From positions 6,516,501 to 6,580,500 of the forward strand of contig NZ_JADQDF010000001.1 in the NCBI RefSeq assembly GCF_019263585.2: DNA of 64,000 nucleotides. The letters are read 5' to 3'. Of the stretch, positions 1-7,839 are shown one piece after another (position 1 is the stretch's first letter; each line of letters begins with the position of its first letter). The translations under genes were made by a program, and so were the position numbers. The notes below the pieces were generated by a model. That model worked only from the letters and a program-made list of their open reading frames with translations. It searched no databases and had not been told where the DNA came from. This stretch comes from Pseudonocardia oceani. Lineage in GTDB: Bacteria > Actinomycetota > Actinomycetes > Mycobacteriales > Pseudonocardiaceae.

Positions 1-1332
1 CGCGAGGAGGTCGTCCAGAGCGCCGCCGCGGGGGTCGGGGACGTCGCGGGCGGTGCGGTCGAGGTGCTCCAGGTGCTCGGCGGCCTCGGTGGAGCGCCGC
101 GCGTCGACGGCGGCCGACGCGGCGGTCCAGCGCCGCGCGGCCTCGTCGAGGACACCGGCGATCTCGTCGGCCACCGCCCGCACCGGCGTCGCACCCTCCG
201 GGCCGGCGAGGCGCCGGGCGTCCTCGACGAGCCGACGCGCCTCGGACGGCCGCGCGGCGCGCAGGGCGGCGCGGGCGGCGCGCAGCGGAACCTCCCAGCC
301 GCGCTCGTGCGGTGGGGCGGGTGTCGGGGCCGGCGGCGGGGCGGTCGGCATCGTGTCCGGCGCCGGGTCGGTCTCGACCGGCGCCCCGAGCTCCCGGGCG
401 ACGGCGGCCAGCACCGCCCGTGCCCGGGCGTCGTCCAGGCCCAGGGCGCGGGCCTCGTCGAGCAGGTGGGCGTGGTCCTCGGCCACGAGCCGGTCCTCCA
501 CCAGCACGGCGGCGCGGACGCGGGGGCGCAGGTGGTCGGTGACGTCGGCGGCCACCGCGTCGAGGTAGGCGGCGACGGCGGCAGCTCCCGGTTCCAGCAG
601 CTCCGCGACGTGCACGAGCAGCTCGTCGACGACGGTCCGCAGCCGGTTGGGCGGCAGCTCGCGGGCCCGCGAGCGCCACGCCCCGGCCCCGGCGCGCACC
701 TGCGGCTCCGACGCCGACGCGTCGAGGCCGAGCAGGGCGAGCAGCGTCGGCGGGGCGGGGGCGTCGGTGAGGCGGCCGAACTCGTCGAGCAGCGCGCGCA
801 CCTGCCGGCGGCGCTCGGCCGGGACGCCCGGCGTCCGCTCCCCGGCCGGCTCCCCCGCGGCGACCCGGCGGTGCCGGCGCAGCCGCGCGGTCACCTCCTC
901 GGGGGTCAGCCCGGCCAGCGCGCCGACCTCGTGCAGCCCCTCGACCTTGTCGGCCGGGATCCCGCGGTGGCGGTCGACGAGCCGGGCGACCGCGGCGTCG
1001 AGCAGGGCGTAGCGCTCGGCGTCGCGCTGCTCGCGTTGCGCCCGGACCCGAGCGGCGGCGGTCCTGCGGCGCCCGGCGTCGAGGAGCTCGGCGCTGCGGG
1101 CGTCGTGCCCGGCCACGAGCTCGGCGGCGAGCACGCGGTACTTGGGGTGGTCGCGCTGGCGCTGCCAGAACCCCCAGACCGCGGCGACGCGCTCGGCGAC
1201 CGCGGCGTCGTCGAGGTCGCCGTCGACGGGGAGGTCGTAGAGCTCGAACGGGTCGGAGGCCTCCGCGCCGCCGCGCTTCAGCACCGCGGCCAGCACGCGC
1301 CGTCGGTAGTCGGCGGGGTCGAACCCGTTCAC
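1..1332 (-). CDS. Large helical Hsp70-partner protein (3' end outside window)
   Basis: The frame is open from a GTG at 1332 to the left edge, giving at least 444 residues. The GTG overlaps the TGA of the upstream Hsp70 gene (GTGA), so the two are probably translationally coupled. The protein is rich in Ala, Arg, Leu and Asp and looks like helical bundles, with a Pro-rich linker around residues 325-340. Residues 27-75 (beginning DPFELYDLP, with a central WGFWQRQRDHPKYR segment) have the spacing of a J-domain helix II/loop, but the loop reads HPK instead of HPD. I do not recognise a named family with certainty. Linkage to Hsp70 and a GrpE-like gene suggests a co-chaperone or client adaptor (inference). 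Confidence 0.7.
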   Translation of the reverse strand, partial: MNGFDPADYRRRVLAAVLKRGGAEASDPFELYDLPVDGDLDDAAVAERVAAVWGFWQRQRDHPKYRVLAAELVAGHDARSAELLDAGRRRTAAARVRAQREQRDAERYALLDAAVARLVDRHRGIPADKVEGLHEVGALAGLTPEEVTARLRRHRRVAAGEPAGERTPGVPAERRRQVRALLDEFGRLTDAPAPPTLLALLGLDASASEPQVRAGAGAWRSRARELPPNRLRTVVDELLVHVAELLEPGAAAVAAYLDAVAADVTDHLRPRVRAAVLVEDRLVAEDHAHLLDEARALGLDDARARAVLAAVARELGAPVETDPAPDTMPTAPPPAPTPAPPHERGWEVPLRAARAALRAARPSEARRLVEDARRLAGPEGATPVRAVADEIAGVLDEAARRWTAASAAVDARRSTEAAEHLEHLDRTARDVPDPRGGALDDLLA

Positions 1333-3026
1333 TCCCGCCGCCGCTGCTTGCCGAGCCGGTCGCGCTCGCGGGCGACCTCGGCCTGCGAGAGCGTGGCGCC
1401 CGTCGTCACGGTGAGGGTCAGCGGCAGCCCGGCGTCGACGTGGAACGCGGTGACGTGCAGGACGCCGTCGAACCCCATCTCGAAGCTCACGTGCACCTCG
1501 CTGCCCGCGTCGTAGCCGGGCGGGATCCCGGTGATCTCGCCGGCGACCAGCACCTTCGCGTCCTCCGCGCGCGAGGACTCGGCCTGCCCCTGCTGCTCGA
1601 CGACGGTCAGCGCGATCACCTCCTGGTCGGCGCGCACCGTGCCGAAGCTGCGGCTGGTGCGGATCGGGAGGCGGTCGTTGCGGTGCACCAGCCAGGTCGG
1701 TTCGAGCCGCCCCGCCGAGGAGTTGACGGCGAGCACGCCGAACCCGCGCGAGACGACGGTGTCGACGCGGACCTCCACCGCGCGGCGCACCTGCGACAGC
1801 GGCACGGCGTAGGCGTCGGCGACGCGGCGGGCGGCGTCGTCGAGGTCGGCGGGGGCGGCGTCCTCCAGCGACGCGCCGTCGCGCAGGCGCCCGCGCGTGC
1901 GCAGGTCGGCCGCGACCATCCGCTCGAGCTCCTTCTTCTCCCCGTACAGCGCGGCACCGCGGGCCACCGCGAGGTCGGGATCGTGCAGCTTCGCGTCGAG
2001 GTCGAGCTCGGTGCGCAGGGCGTCGGCCACGGCGGGCATGCGCGACGAGCCGCCGACGAGCAGCACGCGGTCGACGCGCGGCACCCCGCGGCGGGCGGCC
2101 TCGGCCAGGCAGGAGCGGGTGAGGTCGACGGTGCGCCGCAGCAGCGACGCCGTCATCGACTCCAGCTCCGCGCGGGTGAGCGTGACGGTCGCGCGGGCGC
2201 CGTCGTGGGTGATGACGACCTCGGTGCTCGTCGACTCCGACAGCGCGTGCTTGGCCCGCTCCGCGGCCAGGACCAGCGCCTGCGTGCCCGCGGCGTCGTC
2301 CATCGGGTCCTCGGCGGAGGGGTTCTGCTCGCCGAAGCGGCGGGCGAGGTGCAACGCGATGCGCTCGTCCCAGTCGGCCCCGCCGAGCTGGTGGTCGCCC
2401 TCGACGGCGAGCACGGAGATGCGCCGGTCGGCGAGCTCGATGACGGTGGCGTCGAACGTGCCGCCGCCGAGGTCGTAGACGAGGACGGTCTCGTGGGCCG
2501 GGGCGGGGTGGGACGAGGACTTCGACATCTCCGGCGAGCCGTCGAGCCGGGCGAAGCCGTAGGCCAGTGCGGCGGCGATCGGCTCGGACAGGACGTCGAC
2601 GACGTCGAGGCCCGCGTAGGTCCCGGCGAGCACGGTGGCGCGCCGCTCCTCGTCGCCGAACCAGGCCGGGACGGTGATCACCGCGGCGGTCGGCGCCTCC
2701 CCCGTGGCGAACGCGGCGTCGGCCACCAGGGACTTGAGGATCAGCGAGGACACCGCCGGCGCCGACCAGCCCGTGCCGTGCGCGACGAACCGCCACTCCG
2801 CGTCGCCCATCCGCCGCTTGACCAGCGCGCACACGTGCTCCGGGTCGAGCCGGGCCTCGCGCCGCGCGCCCTCCCCCACGACGTGCTCGGTGCCGGAGGC
2901 GAACAGCACCACCGACGGCGTCGTCGGGGCACCGGACATGCCGGCGAGCACCTGCGGCCGACCGTCGGGGCCGGTGCGGGCGACGGCGGAGTTCGTGGTG
3001 CCGAGATCGATACCGTGGACGGCCAC
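1329..3026 (-). CDS. Hsp70 (DnaK-like) chaperone lacking a clear lid domain
   Basis: An ATP-dependent chaperone of the Hsp70 family. The phosphate-binding start motif GIDLGTTNSAVA, the central LGGGTFDATV and the late VLLVGGSSRMP motif of the actin-like ATPase are all present. A beta-type substrate-binding region follows and the protein stops soon after it (about 565 aa), so the usual helical lid of the roughly 610-640 aa housekeeping DnaK is absent or minimal. I chose GTG 3026 because TAGGGT (3034-3039) lies exactly 7 bases upstream; an in-frame GTG at 3035 is an alternative. It is divergent from a GrpE-like gene and overlaps the downstream helical partner. Most likely a specialised second Hsp70, not the main dnaK. 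Confidence 0.9.
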   Translation of the reverse strand: MAVHGIDLGTTNSAVARTGPDGRPQVLAGMSGAPTTPSVVLFASGTEHVVGEGARREARLDPEHVCALVKRRMGDAEWRFVAHGTGWSAPAVSSLILKSLVADAAFATGEAPTAAVITVPAWFGDEERRATVLAGTYAGLDVVDVLSEPIAAALAYGFARLDGSPEMSKSSSHPAPAHETVLVYDLGGGTFDATVIELADRRISVLAVEGDHQLGGADWDERIALHLARRFGEQNPSAEDPMDDAAGTQALVLAAERAKHALSESTSTEVVITHDGARATVTLTRAELESMTASLLRRTVDLTRSCLAEAARRGVPRVDRVLLVGGSSRMPAVADALRTELDLDAKLHDPDLAVARGAALYGEKKELERMVAADLRTRGRLRDGASLEDAAPADLDDAARRVADAYAVPLSQVRRAVEVRVDTVVSRGFGVLAVNSSAGRLEPTWLVHRNDRLPIRTSRSFGTVRADQEVIALTVVEQQGQAESSRAEDAKVLVAGEITGIPPGYDAGSEVHVSFEMGFDGVLHVTAFHVDAGLPLTLTVTTGATLSQAEVARERDRLGKQRRRE

Positions 3027-3033
3027 GCGCCGC

Positions 3034-3049
3034 ACCCTAGCGATAGCGT
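3034..3049. promoter_or_regulatory. Back-to-back -10 elements for the hsp70 and grpE-like genes
   Basis: On the minus strand TAGGGT (3034-3039) lies 7 bases before the hsp70 GTG at 3026. On the plus strand TAGCGT (3044-3049) lies 6 bases before the GTG at 3056. Both transcripts would then be leaderless and start within about 30 bp of each other, which would allow co-regulation of chaperone and exchange factor. No HAIR or CIRCE operator was recognised. The -10 calls come from motif and spacing only. Confidence 0.5.
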
Positions 3050-3055
3050 CGGAGG

Positions 3056-3502
3056 GTGCCCACGGCCCCGGAACCCTCCGCCCGGGACCTCGCCGACAAG
3101 ATCGACGACGTCGCCCGGCTGCTCACCCGCCAGTCCGCCGCGCTGGCCGCCCTCGCCGACGCGCCGGCCCCGGCGGGCCCGGACATGGCGCTGCTGGTCG
3201 ACCTGCACGCCCTGTTCACCGACGCGAGCGCCTGCGCCGCCACCGCCCGCTCCCGCCGCGAGCGCACCGCCTTCGCCGCCGTCGCGGGCGGGCTGGAGCG
3301 CCTCATCGTCGGGCGCGGGGGCGCGGTGGTGGCCCCGGAGCCCGGTTCCGCGTTCCGCGGGACGCAGATGGAGGCGGCGGAGGTGGTGGCGACCGACGAC
3401 CCCGCCGCCGACCGCACGGTGGCGGCGCTGCTGGAACCGGGCCTGGACGCGGGCGGTCGATCGGTGCGGCCGGCGCGGGTGGCGGTGTTCCGCACCCGCT
3501 GA
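3056..3502 (+). CDS. GrpE-like nucleotide exchange factor
   Basis: A 148-residue protein with a helical N-terminal half (residues about 8-85) and a C-terminal segment matching the GrpE beta domain in outline: G-x-F-R-G-x-Q-M-E-A, then a TDDP turn, then a basic ending with RPARVAVFR. GrpE proteins release ADP from Hsp70. It is shorter than housekeeping GrpE (about 180-220 aa) and has a reduced coiled-coil stalk. The GTG start has a TAGCGT -10 six bases upstream, and GGAGG abuts the start too closely to act as a Shine-Dalgarno site. Divergence from the hsp70 gene supports a dedicated pair. The family call rests on motif shape and context. Confidence 0.7.
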   Translation: MPTAPEPSARDLADKIDDVARLLTRQSAALAALADAPAPAGPDMALLVDLHALFTDASACAATARSRRERTAFAAVAGGLERLIVGRGGAVVAPEPGSAFRGTQMEAAEVVATDDPAADRTVAALLEPGLDAGGRSVRPARVAVFRTR

Positions 3503-3571
3503 CGCGCGAATCGGTAAGCGGTGGCTGTTCGCGGCGGCCGTGACGACCACAGCGTCCCGAACGCGCCGCTC

Positions 3572-3612
3572 CCCCCGCGACTCGCGCGCAACGAGAGCGC
3601 GATTCGCGGGGG
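3572..3612. terminator. Bidirectional hairpin between convergent genes
   Basis: Sixteen-base arms (3572-3587 and 3597-3612) form a GC-rich stem with one mismatch and a 9-base loop. The element sits midway between the convergent grpE-like gene and yebC, so it probably terminates both transcripts. There is no T-tract, as is usual in very GC-rich actinomycetes. Confidence 0.55.
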
Positions 3613-3625
3613 TGGCGGGGTGGGC

Positions 3626-4393
3626 TCAGCCCACCTCGGCCATCACCTCGTCGCTCACGTCGAAGTTCGCGTAGACGTTCTGCACCTCGTCGCTGTCCTC
3701 CAGCGCCTCGATGAGGCGGAAGACCTTGCGGGCGCCCTCGGCGTCGAGCGGGATGCTCATCGACGGGATGAAGGTGGGGTCGGCGGAGTCGTACTCGATG
3801 CCCGCGTCGACCAGCGCCGTGCGCACCGCGATGAGGTCGGTGGCCTCGGAGACGACCTCGAAGCTCTCGCCCAGGTCGTTGACCTCCTCGGCGCCCGCGT
3901 CGAGCACGGCGAGGAGCAGGTCGTCCTCGGTCAGGCTGGGCCCATCGGGAGTGGCCGCCTTCGGCACGATCACGACGCCCTTGCGCGTGAACAGGTACGC
4001 CACGGAGCCCGGGTCGGCCATCGCGCCGCCGTTGCGGGTCATCGCGACGCGGACCTCGGTGGCGGCCCGGTTGCGGTTGTCGCTGAGGCACTCGATGAGC
4101 AGCGCGACGCCGTTGGGGCCGTAGCCCTCGTAGGTGATCGACTGGTAGTCGGCGCCGCCCGCGTCCTGGCCCGACCCGCGCTTGAGGGCGCGGTCGATGT
4201 TGTCGTTGGGGACCGAGCTCTTCTTCGCCTTCTGCACGGCGTCGAACAGCGTCGGATTGCCCTCGAGGTCACCGCCGCCGGTGCGCGCGGCGACCTCGAT
4301 GTTCTTGATCAGCTTCGCGAACATCTTGCCGCGGCGGGCGTCGATGACGGCCTTCTTGTGCTTGGTGGTAGCCCACTTGGAGTGGCCGCTCAT
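3626..4393 (-). CDS. yebC: YebC/TACO1 family translational regulator
   Basis: A 255-residue protein starting MSGHSKWATTKHKK, the family hallmark, followed by the conserved ARTGGGD and NIDRALKRG segments and the three-domain layout typical of YebC. Family members were annotated as transcription factors and have more recently been linked to translation of difficult (proline-rich) stretches. The ATG overlaps the stop codon of a 25-codon leader ORF (ATGA). In mycobacteria yebC sits beside pdxT and the PIM genes; here about 6.5 kb of other genes separates it from pdxT. Confidence 0.95.
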   Translation of the reverse strand: MSGHSKWATTKHKKAVIDARRGKMFAKLIKNIEVAARTGGGDLEGNPTLFDAVQKAKKSSVPNDNIDRALKRGSGQDAGGADYQSITYEGYGPNGVALLIECLSDNRNRAATEVRVAMTRNGGAMADPGSVAYLFTRKGVVIVPKAATPDGPSLTEDDLLLAVLDAGAEEVNDLGESFEVVSEATDLIAVRTALVDAGIEYDSADPTFIPSMSIPLDAEGARKVFRLIEALEDSDEVQNVYANFDVSDEVMAEVG

Positions 4394-4467
4394 CGCACAC
4401 CCTCGCTGCGCTCGGGTGACGCTTCGCGTGGGCGCTGCGCAAACGATTCGCTCGCAAGCTCGCTCAT
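4390..4467 (-). CDS. 25-codon leader ORF overlapping yebC
   Basis: ATG 4467 is preceded by a strong ribosome site (GGAAGGG, 7-base spacing), and its TGA overlaps the yebC ATG. The peptide is Ser/Glu/Arg-rich (contains ASPERSEG). A candidate -10 TAGGCT lies at 4497-4502, overlapping the stop codon of the glycosyltransferase gene. Translation of yebC is probably coupled to this ORF, since yebC itself has no clear ribosome site. The peptide looks like a translated interspersed repeat, not a functional protein (inference). Confidence 0.45.
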   Translation of the reverse strand: MSELASESFAQRPREASPERSEGVR

Positions 4468-4499
4468 GGTTGATCCCTTCCGCAAGTGCTCGGTCGAGC

Positions 4500-5623
4500 C
4501 TACCGGTGACCTCCCGCCGGCAACGAACGGTAGAAGTCCACGTGCCGAGCGGCGGCCTCGGACCAGGTGCACCGGGCGGCCAGCGCCCGTCCCGCGGAGC
4601 GCCGGGCGGGGTCGGGCGCGGTGAGGGCGCGGTCCAGCGCGGCGGCGAGCGCGGGCGGGTCGGCGGCGAACTCGGCGGCCCCGTCGAACGTCTCGCGCAG
4701 CACCGGCAGGTCCGACACCACCAGCGGCACCCCGGCCGCCAGCGCCTCCATCGCGGCCAGCCCGAACCCCTCCTTCGTCGACGGGAAGGCGAACGCGGCG
4801 GCCGCGGCGACGAGCGGCGGCAGCACGGCGTCGTCGACGGGACCGAGCACCACCGGCTCGACGCCGAGCGCGGCGGCCCGGGCCTCCCACTCCGCGCGGT
4901 AGGCGCGGTGGTCGAAGACCGTCTCCCCGCCCGCGACGACCAGCGCCACGTCCGGGTGCTCCCGCCGCAGCAGCGCATACGCCTCCAGCAGCGCGAGGCT
5001 GCCCTTGCGCGGCTCGATCCCGCCGACGGCCAGCACGTACCGCCCCAGCCGCGCCGACCACGCCGCGCGCGCCGGCGCCCCGGCCGGCCCGGCGGCCACG
5101 GCGAACCGGGCCGCGTCGACGCCGTTGCCGATCACCGTCGCCCCGATCCCCACCCCTCGCGCAGCTCCGCCGCGACCGCGGCCGAGACCGTGACGTGCGC
5201 GGACGGCTCGCGGATCGCGCGCTCGTGGCAGCGGGCGAGCTCGGGGGTCGTGAAGTGGTCGATGTGGTGGACGGTCCGGACGACGCCCGTGCGACCGGCC
5301 GCGGCCGCCGCGTTCGCGGTGATGCAGTCCTGGGCGTGCACGACGTCGTAGGCGCCCTCGAACGCGGCCCCGAGCACCGCGATCGACCGCAGGACGCGCT
5401 CGCCCACCGTCTCGCCGTCGATCCCGGGCAGCGGCACCAGCCGCACCGCGACCCGCGGGTCGACGGGCCGGAAGAACGCGCGGTCGCCGCCGCGGCCGAG
5501 GCTCCACACGGTGACGTCGACGCCGCGGTCGACGAGTGCCTCGGCCAGCGCCAGCGTGTGCACGACGCCGCCGCGGGGCTTCGTCGAGTACGTCAGCAGG
5601 GCGACGCGCTCAGCGGTAGGCAC
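4500..5623 (-). pseudogene. MSMEG_0565-family GT4 glycosyltransferase, frameshifted
   Basis: The N-terminal half (GTG 5623 to a stop at 5132) begins VPTAERVALLTYSTKPRGG and carries the donor-domain pattern DVVHAQDCITAN. The C-terminal half lies in another frame (ending at 4500) and carries VGGIEPRKG, STKEGFGLAAMEA and the usual GT-B tail. Both halves match one protein of about 370 residues. A single missing G in a run at 5148-5156 (minus strand TGGGGATCGGGG) explains the split. This family belongs to Nit1C-type clusters, and the gene overlaps the nitrilase-like gene by 14 nt. It could be a true pseudogene or a homopolymer sequencing error. Confidence 0.8.
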
Positions 5624-6422
5624 CGGGCCGCCGCTCGTCGAGGTGGTGCAGGACGCGCCGGGCCGACCCCACCTCGGCGTCGACGTCCACGTCCGCGGCC
5701 GCGATCCCGGCCTTCGCCCACGTGCGGGCCAACACGTCGCCACCGGGCCCGACCACCTTGGCCTGCCCCAGGAAGCGCATCCCGCCGAGCGTCCCGGTCT
5801 GGTTCGACGACACGAGCACGACCTGGTTCTCCGCCGCCCGCGCGCGGTCGTAGAGGTCGAACAGCCGCGACTGGCGGTCCTGGTTCACCCGCGACGCGCG
5901 GTGGGTGACGTTCGTGGGCCACGCCGACAGGCACGCGAGGACCTGCGCGCCGTCCAGGGCCAGCGCGCGGGCCGCCTCGGGGAACGTCTTGTCGTAGTCG
6001 ATCAACATCCCCAGGCGTCCGACCGGGGTGTCGAAGGCGGTGAAGGCGTCACCCGCCGCGTAGACGCCCGACTCCCCCGGCGGCTGGTGCACCTTGCGGT
6101 GCGTGCCCAGCACGCCGTCGCCGTGCAGGCAGACGGCGGTGTTGTAGCAGCGGCCGCGGTCGGCCTCGCGGTAGCCGACGCACACGATCATGTCGCCGGC
6201 GAGCGCCCGCACGGCGAGCAGCGCGGGGTGGTCGGGCTCCAGCGCGGGCGGCGGCTCGGCGCCGGGGCCCAGCTGCGTGAGGTAGCCCCCGAGGGCGGCG
6301 TCGGGCAGGACGAGCAGGTCGACGCCGTCGCGGCGCGCGTGCCCGACGAGGGTGGCGACGCGCTCGACGGCGTGGTCGAGGTCGCGGCCGAACGCGGCGG
6401 CGACGGCCGCGAGCCGGGGCAC
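5610..6422 (-). CDS. Nit1/Sll0784-type nitrilase homologue lacking catalytic Cys and Glu
   Basis: A 270-residue carbon-nitrogen hydrolase fold. The family uses a Glu-Lys-Cys triad. The Lys is present in the THRKVHQPPGE segment. The Glu position reads Asp (VLPDAALGG, codon GAC), and the nucleophile Cys reads Asp (LIDYDKTFPE where active relatives have CYD; codon GAC at about 5998-6000). The surrounding family signature is intact, so this is not a decayed frame. It either lacks nitrilase activity or works differently. GTG start, 22 nt after the GNAT-AIR synthase gene; its end overlaps the glycosyltransferase gene. Confidence 0.85.
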   Translation of the reverse strand: MPRLAAVAAAFGRDLDHAVERVATLVGHARRDGVDLLVLPDAALGGYLTQLGPGAEPPPALEPDHPALLAVRALAGDMIVCVGYREADRGRCYNTAVCLHGDGVLGTHRKVHQPPGESGVYAAGDAFTAFDTPVGRLGMLIDYDKTFPEAARALALDGAQVLACLSAWPTNVTHRASRVNQDRQSRLFDLYDRARAAENQVVLVSSNQTGTLGGMRFLGQAKVVGPGGDVLARTWAKAGIAAADVDVDAEVGSARRVLHHLDERRPGAYR

Positions 6423-6444
6423 CGTCAGGTCCCGCGGACGGCGG

Positions 6445-7839
6445 TCACGCCCGACCCATGCCGGTGACCGCGGCCGGGAGCGCGTCGGTCAGCTCGCCGT
6501 CGGGCCAGCGCAGCGCCACGCCGCCGCCGGGCACGAGCTCGCCGCACTCCGCGCCCGTCGCCGGTCCGGCGTCGAGGGCGGGGCGGCCGGCGTCGTCGGC
6601 GGTGAGGACGGCGAACCCGGGGAAGCAGGTGAGCCAGTCGCCCGCGGTGGCGCCGGCCGGGCGCGGGACGGCGGCGACGTCGAGCACGGCCCCGCAGCCG
6701 CCCGCCTCGGCCAGCATCCCGAGCGTGCCCGCGACGCCGGCCATGGAGACGTCCTTGGCCGCCGCCGGCCGGGCGGCGCCGACCGCGCCGAGCATCGCCC
6801 GCAGCTCGGACGTCCGGCGGGTGCTGGTGGAGTCCCACTGGCGCCCGGAGTAGCCGGGACGCCAGCCGCCGCCGAGGTCGGCGGTGAGCCGGACGCGCTG
6901 CCCGGGCCGCCCGCCCCCGCCGGGGACGGGCGCATCGGTGCGGCCCAGCGCCGTGACCGACAGCGCCGCGGGCACGCCGAGCTGCGTGTGACCGCCCAGG
7001 ACCGGCACGTCGTAGGCGCGGGCGGCGTCGCGCAGTCCGGCGAGCACGCGGCCGACGAACGCGGCGTCGCGCCCGGCGACGGAGTCGAGCAGGCCGAGCG
7101 GGGCGGCGCCCATCGCGGCCAGGTCGTTGAGGTTGACGAGCACGCCGCACCAGCCGGCCCACTCCGGGTCGCGCTCGACCATCGACGGCAGGATCGCGTC
7201 GCACGCGGCGATGACGTCCGTGCCGGGGACGGGGGCGCCGTCGTCGCCAACGAAGCCCGCGCCGCCGAGGTGGAGGCCGTCGAGCAGGCCACCGAGGGGC
7301 TGCTTGCTCGCGGCCGCGGCGGCGAGGCGGCCGACCGGGGCGCGCATGAGGACGTGCGGACGCCCGGCGACGGTGACCTCGCGGACGCGGCGCCAGCCCA
7401 GGCGCGCGAAGTAGCGCTCGTTGGCCGCCTGCACCTCGGCGTCGAAGCGCAGGGCGCCCGCCGCCTCGGCGTGCGCGCGGGCCGCGCGGACCAGCGCCGC
7501 TCCGACCCCGCGCAGGCGGCGCCCCGCGTGGGTCACGGCGAGCCGGCCGCCGAACCACCAGCCGATGTCGTGATCGGTGACCGGTCCGAGTCGGACGCCG
7601 CCGAGAAGGGTGCCGTCGCGGTCGTGGGCGACGAGGACGACCAGGCGCGGGTCGTCGTCGCGGTCGTCGCGGTCGGTGCCGTCGGTCCCCGGGCCGCCGA
7701 ACAGGCCCTGCTCCTCGACGAACACCTCCCGGCGCAGCGCGCGGTACGCCGCGACGTCGCCGGTCTGCTCGATCGTGAAGGCCGGGCGGGCGGGCGGGGC
7801 GCCGGTGAGGACCTCGCCCAGCCCGAGACCCGCCGTCAT
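6445..7839 (-). CDS. GNAT-AIR synthase-like fusion (MSMEG_0567; Sll0786 + Sll0787)
   Basis: A 464-residue two-domain protein. Residues about 20-165 form a GNAT acetyltransferase fold (a family-like FVEEQG segment, then RLRGVGAALVRAA as the acyl-CoA loop). The rest resembles AIR synthase/PurM-type proteins (GTDVIAACDAILPSM near the junction, AAKDVSMAGVAGTLGM later). In cyanobacteria these are two proteins; the fused form is known from mycobacteria. The substrate is unknown; the family is described as nitrogen-starvation associated and lies in Nit1C clusters. The ATG overlaps the radical SAM stop codon (ATGA), so it belongs to one operon. Confidence 0.88.
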   Translation of the reverse strand: MTAGLGLGEVLTGAPPARPAFTIEQTGDVAAYRALRREVFVEEQGLFGGPGTDGTDRDDRDDDPRLVVLVAHDRDGTLLGGVRLGPVTDHDIGWWFGGRLAVTHAGRRLRGVGAALVRAARAHAEAAGALRFDAEVQAANERYFARLGWRRVREVTVAGRPHVLMRAPVGRLAAAAASKQPLGGLLDGLHLGGAGFVGDDGAPVPGTDVIAACDAILPSMVERDPEWAGWCGVLVNLNDLAAMGAAPLGLLDSVAGRDAAFVGRVLAGLRDAARAYDVPVLGGHTQLGVPAALSVTALGRTDAPVPGGGGRPGQRVRLTADLGGGWRPGYSGRQWDSTSTRRTSELRAMLGAVGAARPAAAKDVSMAGVAGTLGMLAEAGGCGAVLDVAAVPRPAGATAGDWLTCFPGFAVLTADDAGRPALDAGPATGAECGELVPGGGVALRWPDGELTDALPAAVTGMGRA

